The notes beneath the pieces are model-generated. The model made no database searches. It had not been told where the DNA came from and saw nothing but the letters and a program-made list of their open reading frames with translations. Source: Novosphingobium sp. (GTDB lineage: Bacteria > Pseudomonadota > Alphaproteobacteria > Sphingomonadales > Sphingomonadaceae). From it: a DNA stretch of 64,000 nucleotides. Below are positions 55,573-64,000 of this stretch, piece by piece (position 1 is the stretch's first letter; each line of letters starts with the position of its first letter). Position numbers and translations under genes: made by a program. The DNA lies in NCBI GenBank assembly GCA_024236175.1, contig JACKKY010000002.1:310001-374000 (forward strand), read 5' to 3'.

Positions 55573-56238
55573 TCAGCGCCCGAACAGCCCGAGCCTGAGT
55601 GCAGCGAACATCGCCGAAGGCGGCAATTCGTTCAACCCCTCCCCTCGCCGCGTCGCGCGCGCGGCAAGGCCGTGCAGGACCACCAGCGGACGCATGGCCC
55701 GCGACATCGGCGCTGCCCGCCAGTCCTGCGCGCTTGCCAGTTCCGCGGCGGTTCTCCGCTCTTCGGGATGGCTCAGGTTCGCGGCGATGTCCGCCAGGGC
55801 CCAGTTGTATCCGAGCCGCCGTGCCTCGGCGCGATCCCTCTTGGGAGCAATCTGGTCGCAAAGCCCGCAGAAAGCCTCCGCCCTCGCCTCGGCAAGGCGT
55901 TCTATGGCCGAACCGGCCAACGGTGCCGGGCCGGTCATTTCCTCCCATCCCTCGGCAAGTCCGACCAGCGCTCGCCGGCTGCCGGTCCAGCTTTCGAGCA
56001 CGGCAATCAGCGGCTCCCCGGCAGGCAGCGTTCCAACGCTTGCCTCAAGCTGTTCCCGCCACCAGGCGAGGCGCAATTGCGCAAGCATCGGCTCGCTTGC
56101 CGACCGGACAATTCCGGCCAGCCGGACATCGAGAGCGAACAGCGCGAGTGTAGGCGCCGCCGCCCTCGCCGGCGCATAAGCCAGCGCGAGCCTCTGCAGT
56201 GCGGACAAGCTGCCCAGAAGGCCTTCCTTTTCGTTCAC
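55573..56238 (-). CDS. squalene/phytoene synthase-like protein, probably non-catalytic
   Basis: 221 residues with the head-to-head prenyl synthase fold (RLALAYAPARAAAPTLALFALDVRLAGIV; LAQLRLAWWREQLEA; GYNWALADIAANL). The two D-x-x-x-D metal motifs of real synthases are absent or reduced to single Asp residues. It therefore resembles the NDUFAF6-type complex I assembly branch more than a carotenoid enzyme. Functional call is inference. Confidence 0.65.
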   Translation of the reverse strand: MNEKEGLLGSLSALQRLALAYAPARAAAPTLALFALDVRLAGIVRSASEPMLAQLRLAWWREQLEASVGTLPAGEPLIAVLESWTGSRRALVGLAEGWEEMTGPAPLAGSAIERLAEARAEAFCGLCDQIAPKRDRAEARRLGYNWALADIAANLSHPEERRTAAELASAQDWRAAPMSRAMRPLVVLHGLAARATRRGEGLNELPPSAMFAALRLGLFGR

Positions 56239-56477
56239 CCGGCCTCATTAACCCGATTGGCGGGCCATGCAATTCGCTCCAGCCGGGCGAAATCGCCAGG
56301 GAATGCGTTAACACAATGTTTTGAACGGCGTGCGCACCACGAAACGCTCGGACTACCTGATTCAACCGGCCTCTGAGATACCCGAGAGTGTACGCAGATT
56401 AACCATGTTCGTTGGGCAAGGCGTTACGCGCTTGCGTCTATCGCAACGGGACGAACAAACGGAGTTCGACCCGATCA

Positions 56478-58403
56478 ATGGACAGGCGCTCGCCCCAGAC
56501 TGTGTCGCCGAGGCCAGACGGCATGCTTCGCCGCCTGGCCCGTGACCGTGCGGGCAACACCTTCGCCATGGTCGCGGCCTCGGTCACGCCCCTGCTCGCT
56601 ATGGTCGGCGGCGGTATCGACATGGGGCGCAGCTACCTTTCGGAGTCCAGCCTGCAGCAGGCGTGCGACGCCGGCGTGCTGGCCGCACGCAAGAAACTCG
56701 GATCCGCCGCTGCCGTGGATGGCGTGATCCCGGACTCGGTCAGCCTTGTGGGCAACCGCTTCTTCAATCTCAATTTCCGCAACGGCGCCTACGGCACCGA
56801 AGACCGCAGCTTCGTCATGACCCTGAACGAGAACTATTCGATCAAGGGCGAAGCCTCGGTGAATGTTCCGACGACGATCATGCACATCTTCGGAAACGAG
56901 ACCATTCCGATCCATGTCGAATGCGAAGGGCAGCTGAACTTCTCCAACACCGATGTGATGATGGTGCTGGATACGACCGGATCGATGAGCCGCACCAATC
57001 CCGGCGATCCCAAGTCCAAGATCGCGGTGTTGCGCGACGTGGTGAAATCGTTCCACGCCCAGCTCGAAGCGAGCAAGCCGGCCGGCACGCGCATCCGCTA
57101 CGGCTTCGTTCCCTATTCCACCAACGTCAATGTAGGCTTCCTGCTCAAATCCGGCTGGATGGTCGACGAATGGCACTATCAGGGCCGCCGGGCCATCGAG
57201 ACCGGCGCGACCCTGCCCCAGCCAGTCTACGAGACCACGACAAGCTACGTCAGTGGCAGCAAGGCCGACGTCGGCCCGGTCCTGATGGACTCCTGCCCGG
57301 CAAGCACGGCGCGCTGGACGACGCTCAGCTACAGCGTCCGCCTGGACGGCAGCGAGCAGGGCCAGACCAAGATCAGCGGCAATTCTTACAACTGCGAGAA
57401 CTCCGACGACAAATACACCGTCACCGGCACGCAGTACTCCGACTACATCTACGACTGGACCCGCACGATGACGGGGACCGAGGACCAGCCCGTCTACCGG
57501 TGGAAATACGATTCCATGGATTTCGACGTCAGCTTCCTGAAAGGAGCCAGCGACGGCGATCCGATGGTGGGCGGTTCGATGTTCGTGCGCATGCAGGGCT
57601 ACCCCTCGCCTTCGCCCGAGATGATGGAAGCCCATTTCCGCGGCTGTATCGAGGAACGATCGACCTATGAGATCGACGATTACGACGACGTCGATTTCTC
57701 GCGCGCGCTCGATCTCGATATCGACCTGACACCCGACCCCTCGGATCCCGACACCCAGTGGCGGCCGATGCTGCACGAGATTTCGTTCGTCCGTAAGATT
57801 TCGTCGGACGGCAGCGGCAGCTTCTGGCGTCCGCCGGCGATCACCGAGGAGAACTACCTGCTTGCCGACTGGGAGGGCTTCTCCGTTTGCCCCACCCAAT
57901 CGCGCAAGCTTACGGAAATGTCGGCTTCGGAAGTGTCGACCTACGTGGATTCGCTGGTCCCGAGCGGCAATACCTACCACGACATCGGCATGATCTGGGG
58001 CGGGCGGCTGCTCTCTCCGACCGGCATCTTCGCCGATGAAAATGCCGACCTCGAGGGATCGCCGACCCGCCGAAACCTCATCTTCCTGACCGACGGCGAA
58101 ACCGCGCCGCGCGACGTGTCCTACGGCACCTACGGCATTGAACCGCTCGACCAGCGGCGCTGGTCGGAACGGTCTTCGCTCAACCTGACCCAGACGGTCG
58201 AGAGACGTTTCACCGTCGCCTGCAACGAGGTGAAGAAGCGCAACATTACCGTCTGGGTGATCGGCTTCGGAACCTCGATGACCGATATGCTGAAAGACTG
58301 CGCCGGAGACGGCCACTGGTTCGAGGCGGACGATGCCGCGCAGCTCAACAATGTGTTCTCCACCATTGCCAAGGCGATGGGTGAACTGAGGATCTCCAAG
58401 TGA
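56478..58403 (+). CDS. TadG-like pilus protein with von Willebrand A domain
   Basis: 641 residues. TadG/TadE N-terminal motif and membrane helix (RDRAGNTFAMVAASVTPLLAMVGGGIDMGRSYL), then a von Willebrand A domain with the MIDAS DTTGSMS near residue 172 and a C-terminal SMTDMLKDCAGDGHWFEADDAAQL. It is presumed to anchor and organise Flp/Tad pili or another surface structure. ATG 56478 is taken; ATG 56523 (MLRRLARDRAGN) is close to the family start and possible. The 239-base gap 56239-56477 is otherwise empty. Next gene overlaps by four bases. Confidence 0.85.
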   Translation: MDRRSPQTVSPRPDGMLRRLARDRAGNTFAMVAASVTPLLAMVGGGIDMGRSYLSESSLQQACDAGVLAARKKLGSAAAVDGVIPDSVSLVGNRFFNLNFRNGAYGTEDRSFVMTLNENYSIKGEASVNVPTTIMHIFGNETIPIHVECEGQLNFSNTDVMMVLDTTGSMSRTNPGDPKSKIAVLRDVVKSFHAQLEASKPAGTRIRYGFVPYSTNVNVGFLLKSGWMVDEWHYQGRRAIETGATLPQPVYETTTSYVSGSKADVGPVLMDSCPASTARWTTLSYSVRLDGSEQGQTKISGNSYNCENSDDKYTVTGTQYSDYIYDWTRTMTGTEDQPVYRWKYDSMDFDVSFLKGASDGDPMVGGSMFVRMQGYPSPSPEMMEAHFRGCIEERSTYEIDDYDDVDFSRALDLDIDLTPDPSDPDTQWRPMLHEISFVRKISSDGSGSFWRPPAITEENYLLADWEGFSVCPTQSRKLTEMSASEVSTYVDSLVPSGNTYHDIGMIWGGRLLSPTGIFADENADLEGSPTRRNLIFLTDGETAPRDVSYGTYGIEPLDQRRWSERSSLNLTQTVERRFTVACNEVKKRNITVWVIGFGTSMTDMLKDCAGDGHWFEADDAAQLNNVFSTIAKAMGELRISK

Positions 58404-58987
58404 CGCGCGCGGGCTGCAAGCTTCTGGCGAAAGCGCGCGAGGGCGCCGCCGCAGTGGAATTCGCGCTGATCGCTCCGATCATGCTCGTCGGCATGTTCGG
58501 TGTCTTCGATCTTGGCTACAACATGTACACCGCTGCCGTCCTGGAAGGGGCGATCCAGGAAGCCGCCCGCAATGCAACCATCGAGGGCGCGGCCACGGGC
58601 GACCTGGACAACCGGCTTGCCGATGTCGTCCACAACATCGCTCCAAAGGCCGATCTCACCTTCGAGCGCACCGCCTATGCGAACTTCTCCGACGTGCGCC
58701 AGCCGGAAGACTTCACCGACGTCAACGACAACGGGGTGTGCGACAACGGCGAACCGTTCGAGGACGCCAACGGCAACGGCACCTGGGACATGGACCGCGG
58801 CAGCGCCGGCCAGGGCGGCGCCCGCGACGCCGTGCTCTACGAGGTGTCCGTGACCTATCCCCGGCCCTTCCCCATCGGCAAGCTGATCGGCCAGTCCGGC
58901 GATTTCACGATGTCGACCCGGACCGTGCTGCGCAACCAGCCCTTCAGCATCCAGGCGGATCGCGCCGGCACCGGGAATTGCTCATGA
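58400..58987 (+). CDS. TadE-like pseudopilin with calcium-loop insert
   Basis: 195 residues. N-terminal TadE motif and helix (REGAAAVEFALIAPIMLVGMFGVFDLGYNMY), then a globular part with two EF-hand-like loops in tandem (DVNDNGVCDNGE 107-118; DANGNGTWDMD 122-132). The C-terminal GDFTMSTRTVLRNQPF is also family-like. The GTG start overlaps the TadG-like stop, and the stop overlaps the next gene. Confidence 0.85.
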   Translation: MTRAGCKLLAKAREGAAAVEFALIAPIMLVGMFGVFDLGYNMYTAAVLEGAIQEAARNATIEGAATGDLDNRLADVVHNIAPKADLTFERTAYANFSDVRQPEDFTDVNDNGVCDNGEPFEDANGNGTWDMDRGSAGQGGARDAVLYEVSVTYPRPFPIGKLIGQSGDFTMSTRTVLRNQPFSIQADRAGTGNCS

Positions 58988-59988
58988 GGCGCGCGCGCAA
59001 ACTGCTTCAGCGCCTGGCGCGCCATACGTCGGGCATCGCGATGACGGAATTCGCGCTTTCCATGCCATTCCTGCTCACCGCCGGATTGTGGGGCGTCGAA
59101 ACCGCTAACTTCGCGGTCACAAAGATGAAAGTCAGCCAGCTTGCGGTCCAGATGGCCGACAACGGCTCGCGCATCGGCGATACGTCGATGCTCGAGGAGC
59201 GCAAGATCTACGAAAGCGACATCTACGACCTTCTGCTCGGCGCAACCATCCAGGGCGGCAGTTCCTTCGCCCTTTACGACCATGGCAGGGCCATCGTCAG
59301 CAGCCTCGAAGTCGTGCCGGGAACCGAAAGCCGCCAGTATATCCACTGGCAACGCTGCATGGGCGCGAAGCAGTGGACCTCCAGCTACGGCATCGAAGGA
59401 GACGGCCGCCGGGGCGGGCTCGCCGGCATGGGGCCGACGGGCGAGGAAGTCTTCGCATTCGAGGGCGAAGCGGTCATGTTCGTCGAAGTGGCCTATGACT
59501 ATCAGCCGCTGATCTCCGCACGTTTCGTGGGAACCCCGGTGGTGCAGGCGATCTCGTCCTTCACGGTCCGCTCCGACCGCGACCTGAGCCAGGTCTACCA
59601 GCGCAATCCCGGGTCGCCCGATCCGGTCGCCAGCTGCGCAGTGTTCGACAATCCCTTCGCCCCGCCCCCGGTCGGCGGCGGTGGCGGATCTTCAGGCGGC
59701 AGTTCGTCGGGTTCCTCCGGTGGAAGCTCCACGTCCAGCTCGTCGGGGGGCAGCTCGGGCGGTTCCGGGAGCAGTTCGTCATCGGGTTCGAGTTCGACAG
59801 GCGGGAGCACGACAACGACGTCGTCCAGCAGCGGAAGCAGCAGCTGGGGCGGAGGCACGTCCGGCGGCAGCAGCAGTTGGGGCGGTGGCACCTCCGGAGG
59901 CAGCAGCAGCTGGGGTGGCGGTAGCAGCAGCAGGGGCGGTAGCAGCAGCCGTGGCGGCAGCAGCAGTCGCGGCGGCGGCTGGCGTTAG
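58984..59988 (+). CDS. TadE-like pseudopilin with Ser/Gly-rich repeat tail
   Basis: 334 residues. TadE motif and helix (SGIAMTEFALSMPFLLTAGLWGVETANFA, about 17-45), a globular part to about 229, then a 104-residue tail (231-334) made almost only of Ser, Gly, Thr, Trp and Arg. The tail holds SSSWGGGTSGG twice and SSSRGG three times. Last of three overlapping genes. No TadA/CpaF ATPase, secretin or prepilin peptidase lies in this window. Confidence 0.82.
   Translation: MRRARKLLQRLARHTSGIAMTEFALSMPFLLTAGLWGVETANFAVTKMKVSQLAVQMADNGSRIGDTSMLEERKIYESDIYDLLLGATIQGGSSFALYDHGRAIVSSLEVVPGTESRQYIHWQRCMGAKQWTSSYGIEGDGRRGGLAGMGPTGEEVFAFEGEAVMFVEVAYDYQPLISARFVGTPVVQAISSFTVRSDRDLSQVYQRNPGSPDPVASCAVFDNPFAPPPVGGGGGSSGGSSSGSSGGSSTSSSSGGSSGGSGSSSSSGSSSTGGSTTTTSSSSGSSSWGGGTSGGSSSWGGGTSGGSSSWGGGSSSRGGSSSRGGSSSRGGGWR
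59674..59985 (+). repeat. low-complexity Ser/Gly-coding repeat tract
   Basis: Encodes the tail of the TadE-like protein. GGC AGC AGC-type codon runs and repeated units of about 33 bases make the tract prone to slippage; the unit count may differ between strains or assemblies. Confidence 0.75.
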
Positions 59989-59992
59989 TCCG

Positions 59993-61393
59993 CTAGCGGT
60001 AACAGACCTTCTTCGCCGCTTCCACGACCCTGTCCGCATCGATCAGCGCCGCTTTCTCCAGATTGGCGGCATAGGGCAGCGGGACATCCTCGTCGCACAC
60101 ACGCAGCACCGGGGCGTCGAGATCGTCGAAGCCGTCCTCCATGCAAATGGCGATGACTTCCGAGGCGATGGAGCAGGTCGGCCAGCCCTCCTCGGCGATA
60201 ATCAGGCGGTTGGTCTTGGCAAGGCTTTCGAGGATCGCCCCACGGTCGAGCGGGCGCAGCGTGCGCAGGTCGATCACTTCGGCTTCGATTCCTTCCTCGG
60301 CGAGCCGCGCGGCGGCTTCCAGGGACACGCCGACACCGATTGAATAACTCACGATCGTAACGTCCGCCCCCTCGCGGACGATGCGCGCCTTGCCGATCGG
60401 AACCAGAAAATCCTCAAGGTCCGGCAATTCGAAGCTGCGGCCATAGACCAGCTCGTTCTCCAGGAAGACCACCGGGTCCTCCGAACGGATGGCGGACTTG
60501 AGCAGACCCTTTGCATCAGACGCATCGTAGGGTGCGATCACCACCAGCCCGGGCACGTTCGCATACCAGGGAGCGTAATTCTGACTGTGCTGTGCACCGA
60601 CACGCGAAGCGGCGCCGTTCGGGCCACGGAACACGATCGGGCAGCGCATCTGCCCGCCGGACATGTAGTTGGTCTTGGCGGCGGAATTGATGATATGGTC
60701 GATCGCCTGCATGGCGAAGTTGAAGGTCATGAACTCGATCACCGGGCGCAGTCCGCCCATTGCCGCGCCGGCGCCGACGCCGGAAAAACCGTATTCGGTG
60801 ATCGGCGTATCGATGACGCGCTCCGGCCCGAACTCGTCGAGCAGGCCCTGGGTCACCTTGTAGGCACCCTGGTATTCGGCGACCTCCTCGCCCATCACGA
60901 AGATCCGGTCGTCGCGGCGCATCTCTTCCGCCATCGCGTCGCGCAGCGCTTCGCGCACCGTCAATGCCTTCATGTCGGTGCCGTCGGGGATTTCCGGGTC
61001 CATTCGCGGCGGCGCAGGCGCTTCGTCCTTGACGATTTCCGCCTCGGAAGCCTCCTTCGCGGGCGGTTGCTGCTTTTCCTCTTTAGCTTCCGGCTTGCTG
61101 CCCGCCTCGTCCTTTTCGGGCTCGGGTGCAGCTTGGCTGTCACCCTCGTCCCCTTCTCCCTCGATCAGCGCAATCACGGTGCCGACCTTCACTGCTTCGC
61201 TGCCTTCGGGAACGACGATCTTGCCGATCTTGCCTTCGTCGACCGCTTCGAATTCCATGGTCGCCTTGTCGGTTTCGATCTCCGCGAGGATATCGCCCGA
61301 GGCGACCTCGTCGCCCTCCTTGACGAGCCAGCGCGCGAGCTTTCCTTCCTCCATGGTCGGCGACAGCGCCGGCATCTTCAGTTCGATTGCCAT
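59993..61393 (-). CDS. pdhB: pyruvate dehydrogenase E1 beta with N-terminal lipoyl domain
   Basis: 466 residues. Lipoyl domain at 1-80 (ETDKATMEFEA) nearly repeating that of pdhC, then an acidic/Lys-Glu linker (about 85-135) and the transketolase-like beta domain (LTVREALRDAMAEEMRRDDRIFVMGEEV; GFSGVGAGAAMGGLRPV; EEGWPTCSIASEV). A lipoyl domain on E1-beta is a known alphaproteobacterial trait. Overlaps pdhA by one base (stop/start). Confidence 0.95.
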   Translation of the reverse strand: MAIELKMPALSPTMEEGKLARWLVKEGDEVASGDILAEIETDKATMEFEAVDEGKIGKIVVPEGSEAVKVGTVIALIEGEGDEGDSQAAPEPEKDEAGSKPEAKEEKQQPPAKEASEAEIVKDEAPAPPRMDPEIPDGTDMKALTVREALRDAMAEEMRRDDRIFVMGEEVAEYQGAYKVTQGLLDEFGPERVIDTPITEYGFSGVGAGAAMGGLRPVIEFMTFNFAMQAIDHIINSAAKTNYMSGGQMRCPIVFRGPNGAASRVGAQHSQNYAPWYANVPGLVVIAPYDASDAKGLLKSAIRSEDPVVFLENELVYGRSFELPDLEDFLVPIGKARIVREGADVTIVSYSIGVGVSLEAAARLAEEGIEAEVIDLRTLRPLDRGAILESLAKTNRLIIAEEGWPTCSIASEVIAICMEDGFDDLDAPVLRVCDEDVPLPYAANLEKAALIDADRVVEAAKKVCYR

Positions 61394-62475
61394 CAGTAGC
61401 GCTCCACCAGCACGTCGGTATAAAGCTCGGAGAGGTCCGGTTCGGGCGAATTCTCCGAGAAATCGGCGGCTTCGGAAACGAGTGCGCGCACCTGCTTGTC
61501 GAGCTTCTTGAGCGCCTCCTCACTTTCGCCAAGGCCGATCAGCTCGATCTTGGCGCGCTCGATCGGGTCGTGCTTCTCCCGCATTTCCTGCACTTCCTCG
61601 CGGCTGCGATACTTGGCGGGATCGGACATGGAATGGCCGCGGTAGCGGTAGGTGTTGAGTTCCATCAGCACCGGCCCGTTGCCCTGGCGCACGAAATCCA
61701 GCGCGATTTCCGCGGCCTGCCGGACTTCAAGCACGTCCATGCCGTCGACATCCATGCCGGGAATGCGGAACGCGGTGCCGCGGCGATGGAAATGGGTCTC
61801 GGCGGACGAGCGCCGGGACGCCGTGCCCATCGCATACTGGTTGTCCTCGATCACGAAGATGATCGGCAGCTTCCACAGCGACGCCATGTTGAAGCTCTCA
61901 TAGACCTGCCCCTGGTTCGCGGCCCCGTCGCCGAAATAGGCGACGCAGACGCCGCCGTCCTTCCGGTACTTGTGCGCAAAGGCAAGGCCGGTGCCCAACG
62001 GCACCTGGGCGCCGACGATGCCGTGCCCGCCGTAGAAGCGATGCTCGACGCTGAACATGTGCATCGAGCCGCCCTTGCCTTTCGAGATGCCGGCGGCCCT
62101 GCCCGTCAGTTCGGCCATGATCACCTTGGGATCGAGGCCGTAAGCCAGCATGTGGCCGTGGTCGCGATATCCGGTGATGACGCTGTCCTTGTCGTTGTCG
62201 AGCGCCGATTGCAGGCCGACCGCGACAGCTTCCTGACCGATATAGAGGTGGCAGAACCCGCCGATCAGCCCGAGGCCGTAAAGCTGCCCGGCCTTCTCCT
62301 CGAAGCGGCGGATGAGGAGCATCTGCTCATAGAGTTTCAGGAGTTCGTCCTTGTCCGCCTTGTACCGTCGATTCTTGGCATGGGCCTGCTGCAAGCTGCG
62401 CAGCGCGAAGTTCTCGTCGTCTTCGTCGAGATCAGGCGCGGCCGGGGGAGCGGATTTCCTGGCGGCTTTGGCCAA
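61393..62475 (-). CDS. pdhA: pyruvate dehydrogenase E1 alpha
   Basis: 360 residues. Thiamine-diphosphate domain: GDGAANQGQVYESFNMA with the GDG...N motif, YGGHGIVGAQVPLGTG, and the phosphorylation-loop-like YRYRGHSMSDPAKYR. TTG start at 62475 with AGGAGA seven bases upstream; an upstream in-frame ATG at 62505 lacks a ribosome site. Works with PdhB, PdhC and Lpd. Confidence 0.95.
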   Translation of the reverse strand: MAKAARKSAPPAAPDLDEDDENFALRSLQQAHAKNRRYKADKDELLKLYEQMLLIRRFEEKAGQLYGLGLIGGFCHLYIGQEAVAVGLQSALDNDKDSVITGYRDHGHMLAYGLDPKVIMAELTGRAAGISKGKGGSMHMFSVEHRFYGGHGIVGAQVPLGTGLAFAHKYRKDGGVCVAYFGDGAANQGQVYESFNMASLWKLPIIFVIEDNQYAMGTASRRSSAETHFHRRGTAFRIPGMDVDGMDVLEVRQAAEIALDFVRQGNGPVLMELNTYRYRGHSMSDPAKYRSREEVQEMREKHDPIERAKIELIGLGESEEALKKLDKQVRALVSEAADFSENSPEPDLSELYTDVLVERY

Positions 62476-62584
62476 TGGCGGTCTCCTGGGGCTGAGAGTC
62501 ATCAAGGATTATAGGCACAAGCTCGCCTTAGCGGAACCATTGCCCGAAGAATTTTCGCTAGGATTGTCTGGCGTTGCTGGCCGC

Positions 62585-62896
62585 TCAATTGAGCAGCATG
62601 ACCATTTCGTCGGGATGCGCCACATTCAGGTTCCGGCGCAGCAGTTCGCCCGCCAGATCGGCATCCGCATGACGGGGATCGAGCAGGGCGACGCGGTTCT
62701 TGAGCTGGTCACGCTCAGCGGTCAGAACAGCGATTTCCGCCTGCTTCGTTTCGAGAAGCCGTTCGTGTTCGCTCCAGGCGAGCAAGCCGCTGGGACCGGC
62801 GAGAGCAAAGCCGCCCATGACGAGAAGGCACACGAGAGCTACACCCTGAGTAAGGCTCTCCCGCGCAAGTCGTGGTTCCCGTCGAAACTTCTTCAT
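62585..62896 (-). CDS. ftsB: cell-division protein FtsB (DivIC family)
   Basis: 103 residues. A short cytoplasmic basic N-terminus (KKFRREPRLARE), one membrane helix (VALVCLLVMGGFALAGPSGLL) and a coiled coil (ERLLETKQAEIAVLTAERDQLKNRVALL) followed by a DPRHADADLAGELLRRNLN segment, as in FtsB/DivIC. Bridges FtsQ and FtsL in the divisome. ftsB before pdhA is a conserved order. Confidence 0.88.
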   Translation of the reverse strand: MKKFRREPRLARESLTQGVALVCLLVMGGFALAGPSGLLAWSEHERLLETKQAEIAVLTAERDQLKNRVALLDPRHADADLAGELLRRNLNVAHPDEMVMLLN

Positions 62897-62954
62897 CGAT
62901 GTCGTTGAATCACAATTGATTCAGCAGTTCAAGCGATTTTGTCGAGGTTTCGTC

Positions 62955-62983
62955 GCATTCCCGATCCATACTGTCGGGAATGC
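62955..62983 (-). terminator. 10-bp perfect hairpin between MFS and ftsB genes
   Basis: GCATTCCCGA and TCGGGAATGC (62955-62964, 62974-62983) with a nine-base loop, in the 204-base gap after the MFS stop. No T-run on either strand, so an atypical terminator or RNA processing hairpin. Confidence 0.4.
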
Positions 62984-63100
62984 AACGGGAGGCATTTCTT
63001 CCGTCAGGGCGATCACGATCATCGGGTCGAATATCGGGGCGAAGCGGCATTTCATTTTGCCACGAAACGCGCATTCGGCTCACAAGGCCATTGCGTTTCT

Positions 63101-64000
63101 CTATGGTTCGCCCGTTGCCGCCCTACGCTCATGATAACGCCCGGTCATGAAAAAGCACAATGCGCCGGCCAGCGTCGACAGAGCTGCGAGAACCAGGAAA
63201 ACATCGTAGGTGCCATTGCCGCGCAGCGTGAAACTCAAGAGCGCCGAGCCAAGAGCGGAGGCGAGCCCCATGAACATCATCTGCATGCTGAAGACAAAGG
63301 CGAAATGCTCGAGTTCGAACCTGCGCGAAGTGAGAAAGGCGCTGACATCGGTTTCGGCGCCTTGCGCCAGCCCTACCAAGACGGCCACGCCGGCCAGGAC
63401 CCAGAGAGCATCGAAAGACGATGCGAGCGCCAGGTAACCGGCTACGGGAAGCCCGAGCATGAATATGGCGACCATATGCGGCGCGATCCGGTCCAGCGAC
63501 CAGCCGCTCACGAACCTGCCGACCACCACGCAGATCTGATAGAGCGACAGCAGCAGGGTGGCGCTGGCCATGGACGCGCCGTTCTCCATCAGCATGAGGT
63601 TGAATTGAGACGCCACCAGGACCTGCGGAAGGTTTACCAGGAACATTCCGGCGGTCAGCAGGATGAACAGCGGGTTTCGCGCAAACTCGCGCAACTTCGC
63701 CCAATCGAGTTTCGCTGCCTTGCGCTCCGGGACCTTGCCGCCCCTTGCGCGACCGATCAGCAGGACCGCGGCGATCCCGCCCATAGCCGATAGACCGGCC
63801 ATGGTGCGATATGCGGTTCGCCAGCCTTCGCTCTCAATGATCGAGCCGATCAACGGCGCAGCCACCGCGGCGATGAGTGGCGGGCTGCTCAGCATGACCG
63901 CCAGGGCAATGCCTCGCGCAATGTCGAAACGTTCCACCACCACCCGGGTGAACACCATGGTGGCGGTCAGGATACCAAGCGTGCCGTTGACCAGCATGAT
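63101..64000 (-). CDS. MFS transporter, N-terminus outside window
   Basis: The last 300 or so residues of a major-facilitator protein: helices such as GIALAVMLSSPPLIAAVAAPLIGSI, FILLTAGMFLVNLPQVLVASQ, ATLLLSLYQICVVVGRFVSGW and VLAGVAVLVGLAQGAETDVSAFLTSR, with a basic loop near the middle. Resembles MFS proteins of the monocarboxylate or oxalate/formate exchange type; the substrate is unknown. The frame runs off the window edge. Confidence 0.8.
   Translation of the reverse strand: MMLVNGTLGILTATMVFTRVVVERFDIARGIALAVMLSSPPLIAAVAAPLIGSIIESEGWRTAYRTMAGLSAMGGIAAVLLIGRARGGKVPERKAAKLDWAKLREFARNPLFILLTAGMFLVNLPQVLVASQFNLMLMENGASMASATLLLSLYQICVVVGRFVSGWSLDRIAPHMVAIFMLGLPVAGYLALASSFDALWVLAGVAVLVGLAQGAETDVSAFLTSRRFELEHFAFVFSMQMMFMGLASALGSALLSFTLRGNGTYDVFLVLAALSTLAGALCFFMTGRYHERRAATGEP

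Overview
The window is a GC-rich, gene-dense chromosomal segment of an alphaproteobacterium. It is most likely a member of the Sphingomonadales (Erythrobacteraceae/Novosphingobium-like). The evidence is gene content and order: dusB-ntrB-ntrC-ntrY-ntrX-hfq-hflX facing mazG, an ispDF fusion, ftsB-pdhA-pdhB with a lipoyl domain on E1-beta, a type-3-like ProS, and an Hfq made of two Sm domains in one chain. This placement is inference from gene families, not a database match. No prophage, insertion sequence, CRISPR array or integrase was seen.

Layout. 1-8.75 kb: radA (3' part), cvpA, an IscU-like scaffold protein, an MHS-family transporter, alr, phaR, proS and rnr. From about 1.55 kb to 8.3 kb this stretch is riddled with small indels, mostly missing bases in short runs, that break essential genes while the protein sequence stays recognisable across frames. 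I read this as local sequence error rather than gene decay. 8.8-16 kb: a thiol peroxidase-like protein, a universal stress protein, pdhC - thioesterase - lpd, a lipoprotein, a PilZ protein, an AlkB-like oxygenase and an APH-fold phosphotransferase. 16-19.3 kb: a 1088-residue exported CAP/RTX/cadherin-like protein that carries a duplicated module of about 115 residues I do not recognise. 19.5-25 kb: an accessory-looking cluster of secreted alpha/beta hydrolase, lipoprotein cyclase and TetR regulator, facing a Tat-exported arylsulfatase across a promoter/operator region with repeated TGACA half-sites. Then come tRNA-Ser(UGA) and an NTF2-like protein.

25.8-34 kb is one long co-directional run with many start/stop overlaps: mltB-like, rlpA, dac, tmk, holB, metG, tatD, an MBL hydrolase and an unlisted 57-residue membrane protein. 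It mixes wall turnover, DNA replication and translation. mazG follows. 34.8-44 kb (minus strand) is the nitrogen two-component block dusB-ntrBC-ntrYX plus hfq-hflX. 44.2-50 kb: ispDF, a secreted unknown, a CinA/PncC-type amidase, a COQ10/RatA-like SRPBCC protein, lipA, carbonic anhydrase, and a secreted Ala-rich TPR-like protein. 50-56 kb: gyrA, a YhhN-like membrane protein, trmFO, an EF-hand protein and a phytoene-synthase-like protein lacking the usual Asp motifs. 56.5-60 kb: three overlapping Tad-type pseudopilin-like genes, the last ending in a 104-residue Ser/Gly-rich repeat tail. 60-64 kb (minus): pdhB, pdhA, ftsB and a partial MFS transporter.

Functional links: pdhA/pdhB (60-62.5 kb), pdhC/lpd (10-13 kb) and lipA (46.8 kb) together supply the pyruvate dehydrogenase complex and its lipoate cofactor. 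The strongest leads for unusual biology are the tandem Hfq, the large CAP/RTX protein with its new module, the Tad-like trio with the Ser/Gly tail, the NtrX lacking the GAFTGA loop with a 19-bp palindrome abutting ntrY, and the sulfatase/TetR operator.
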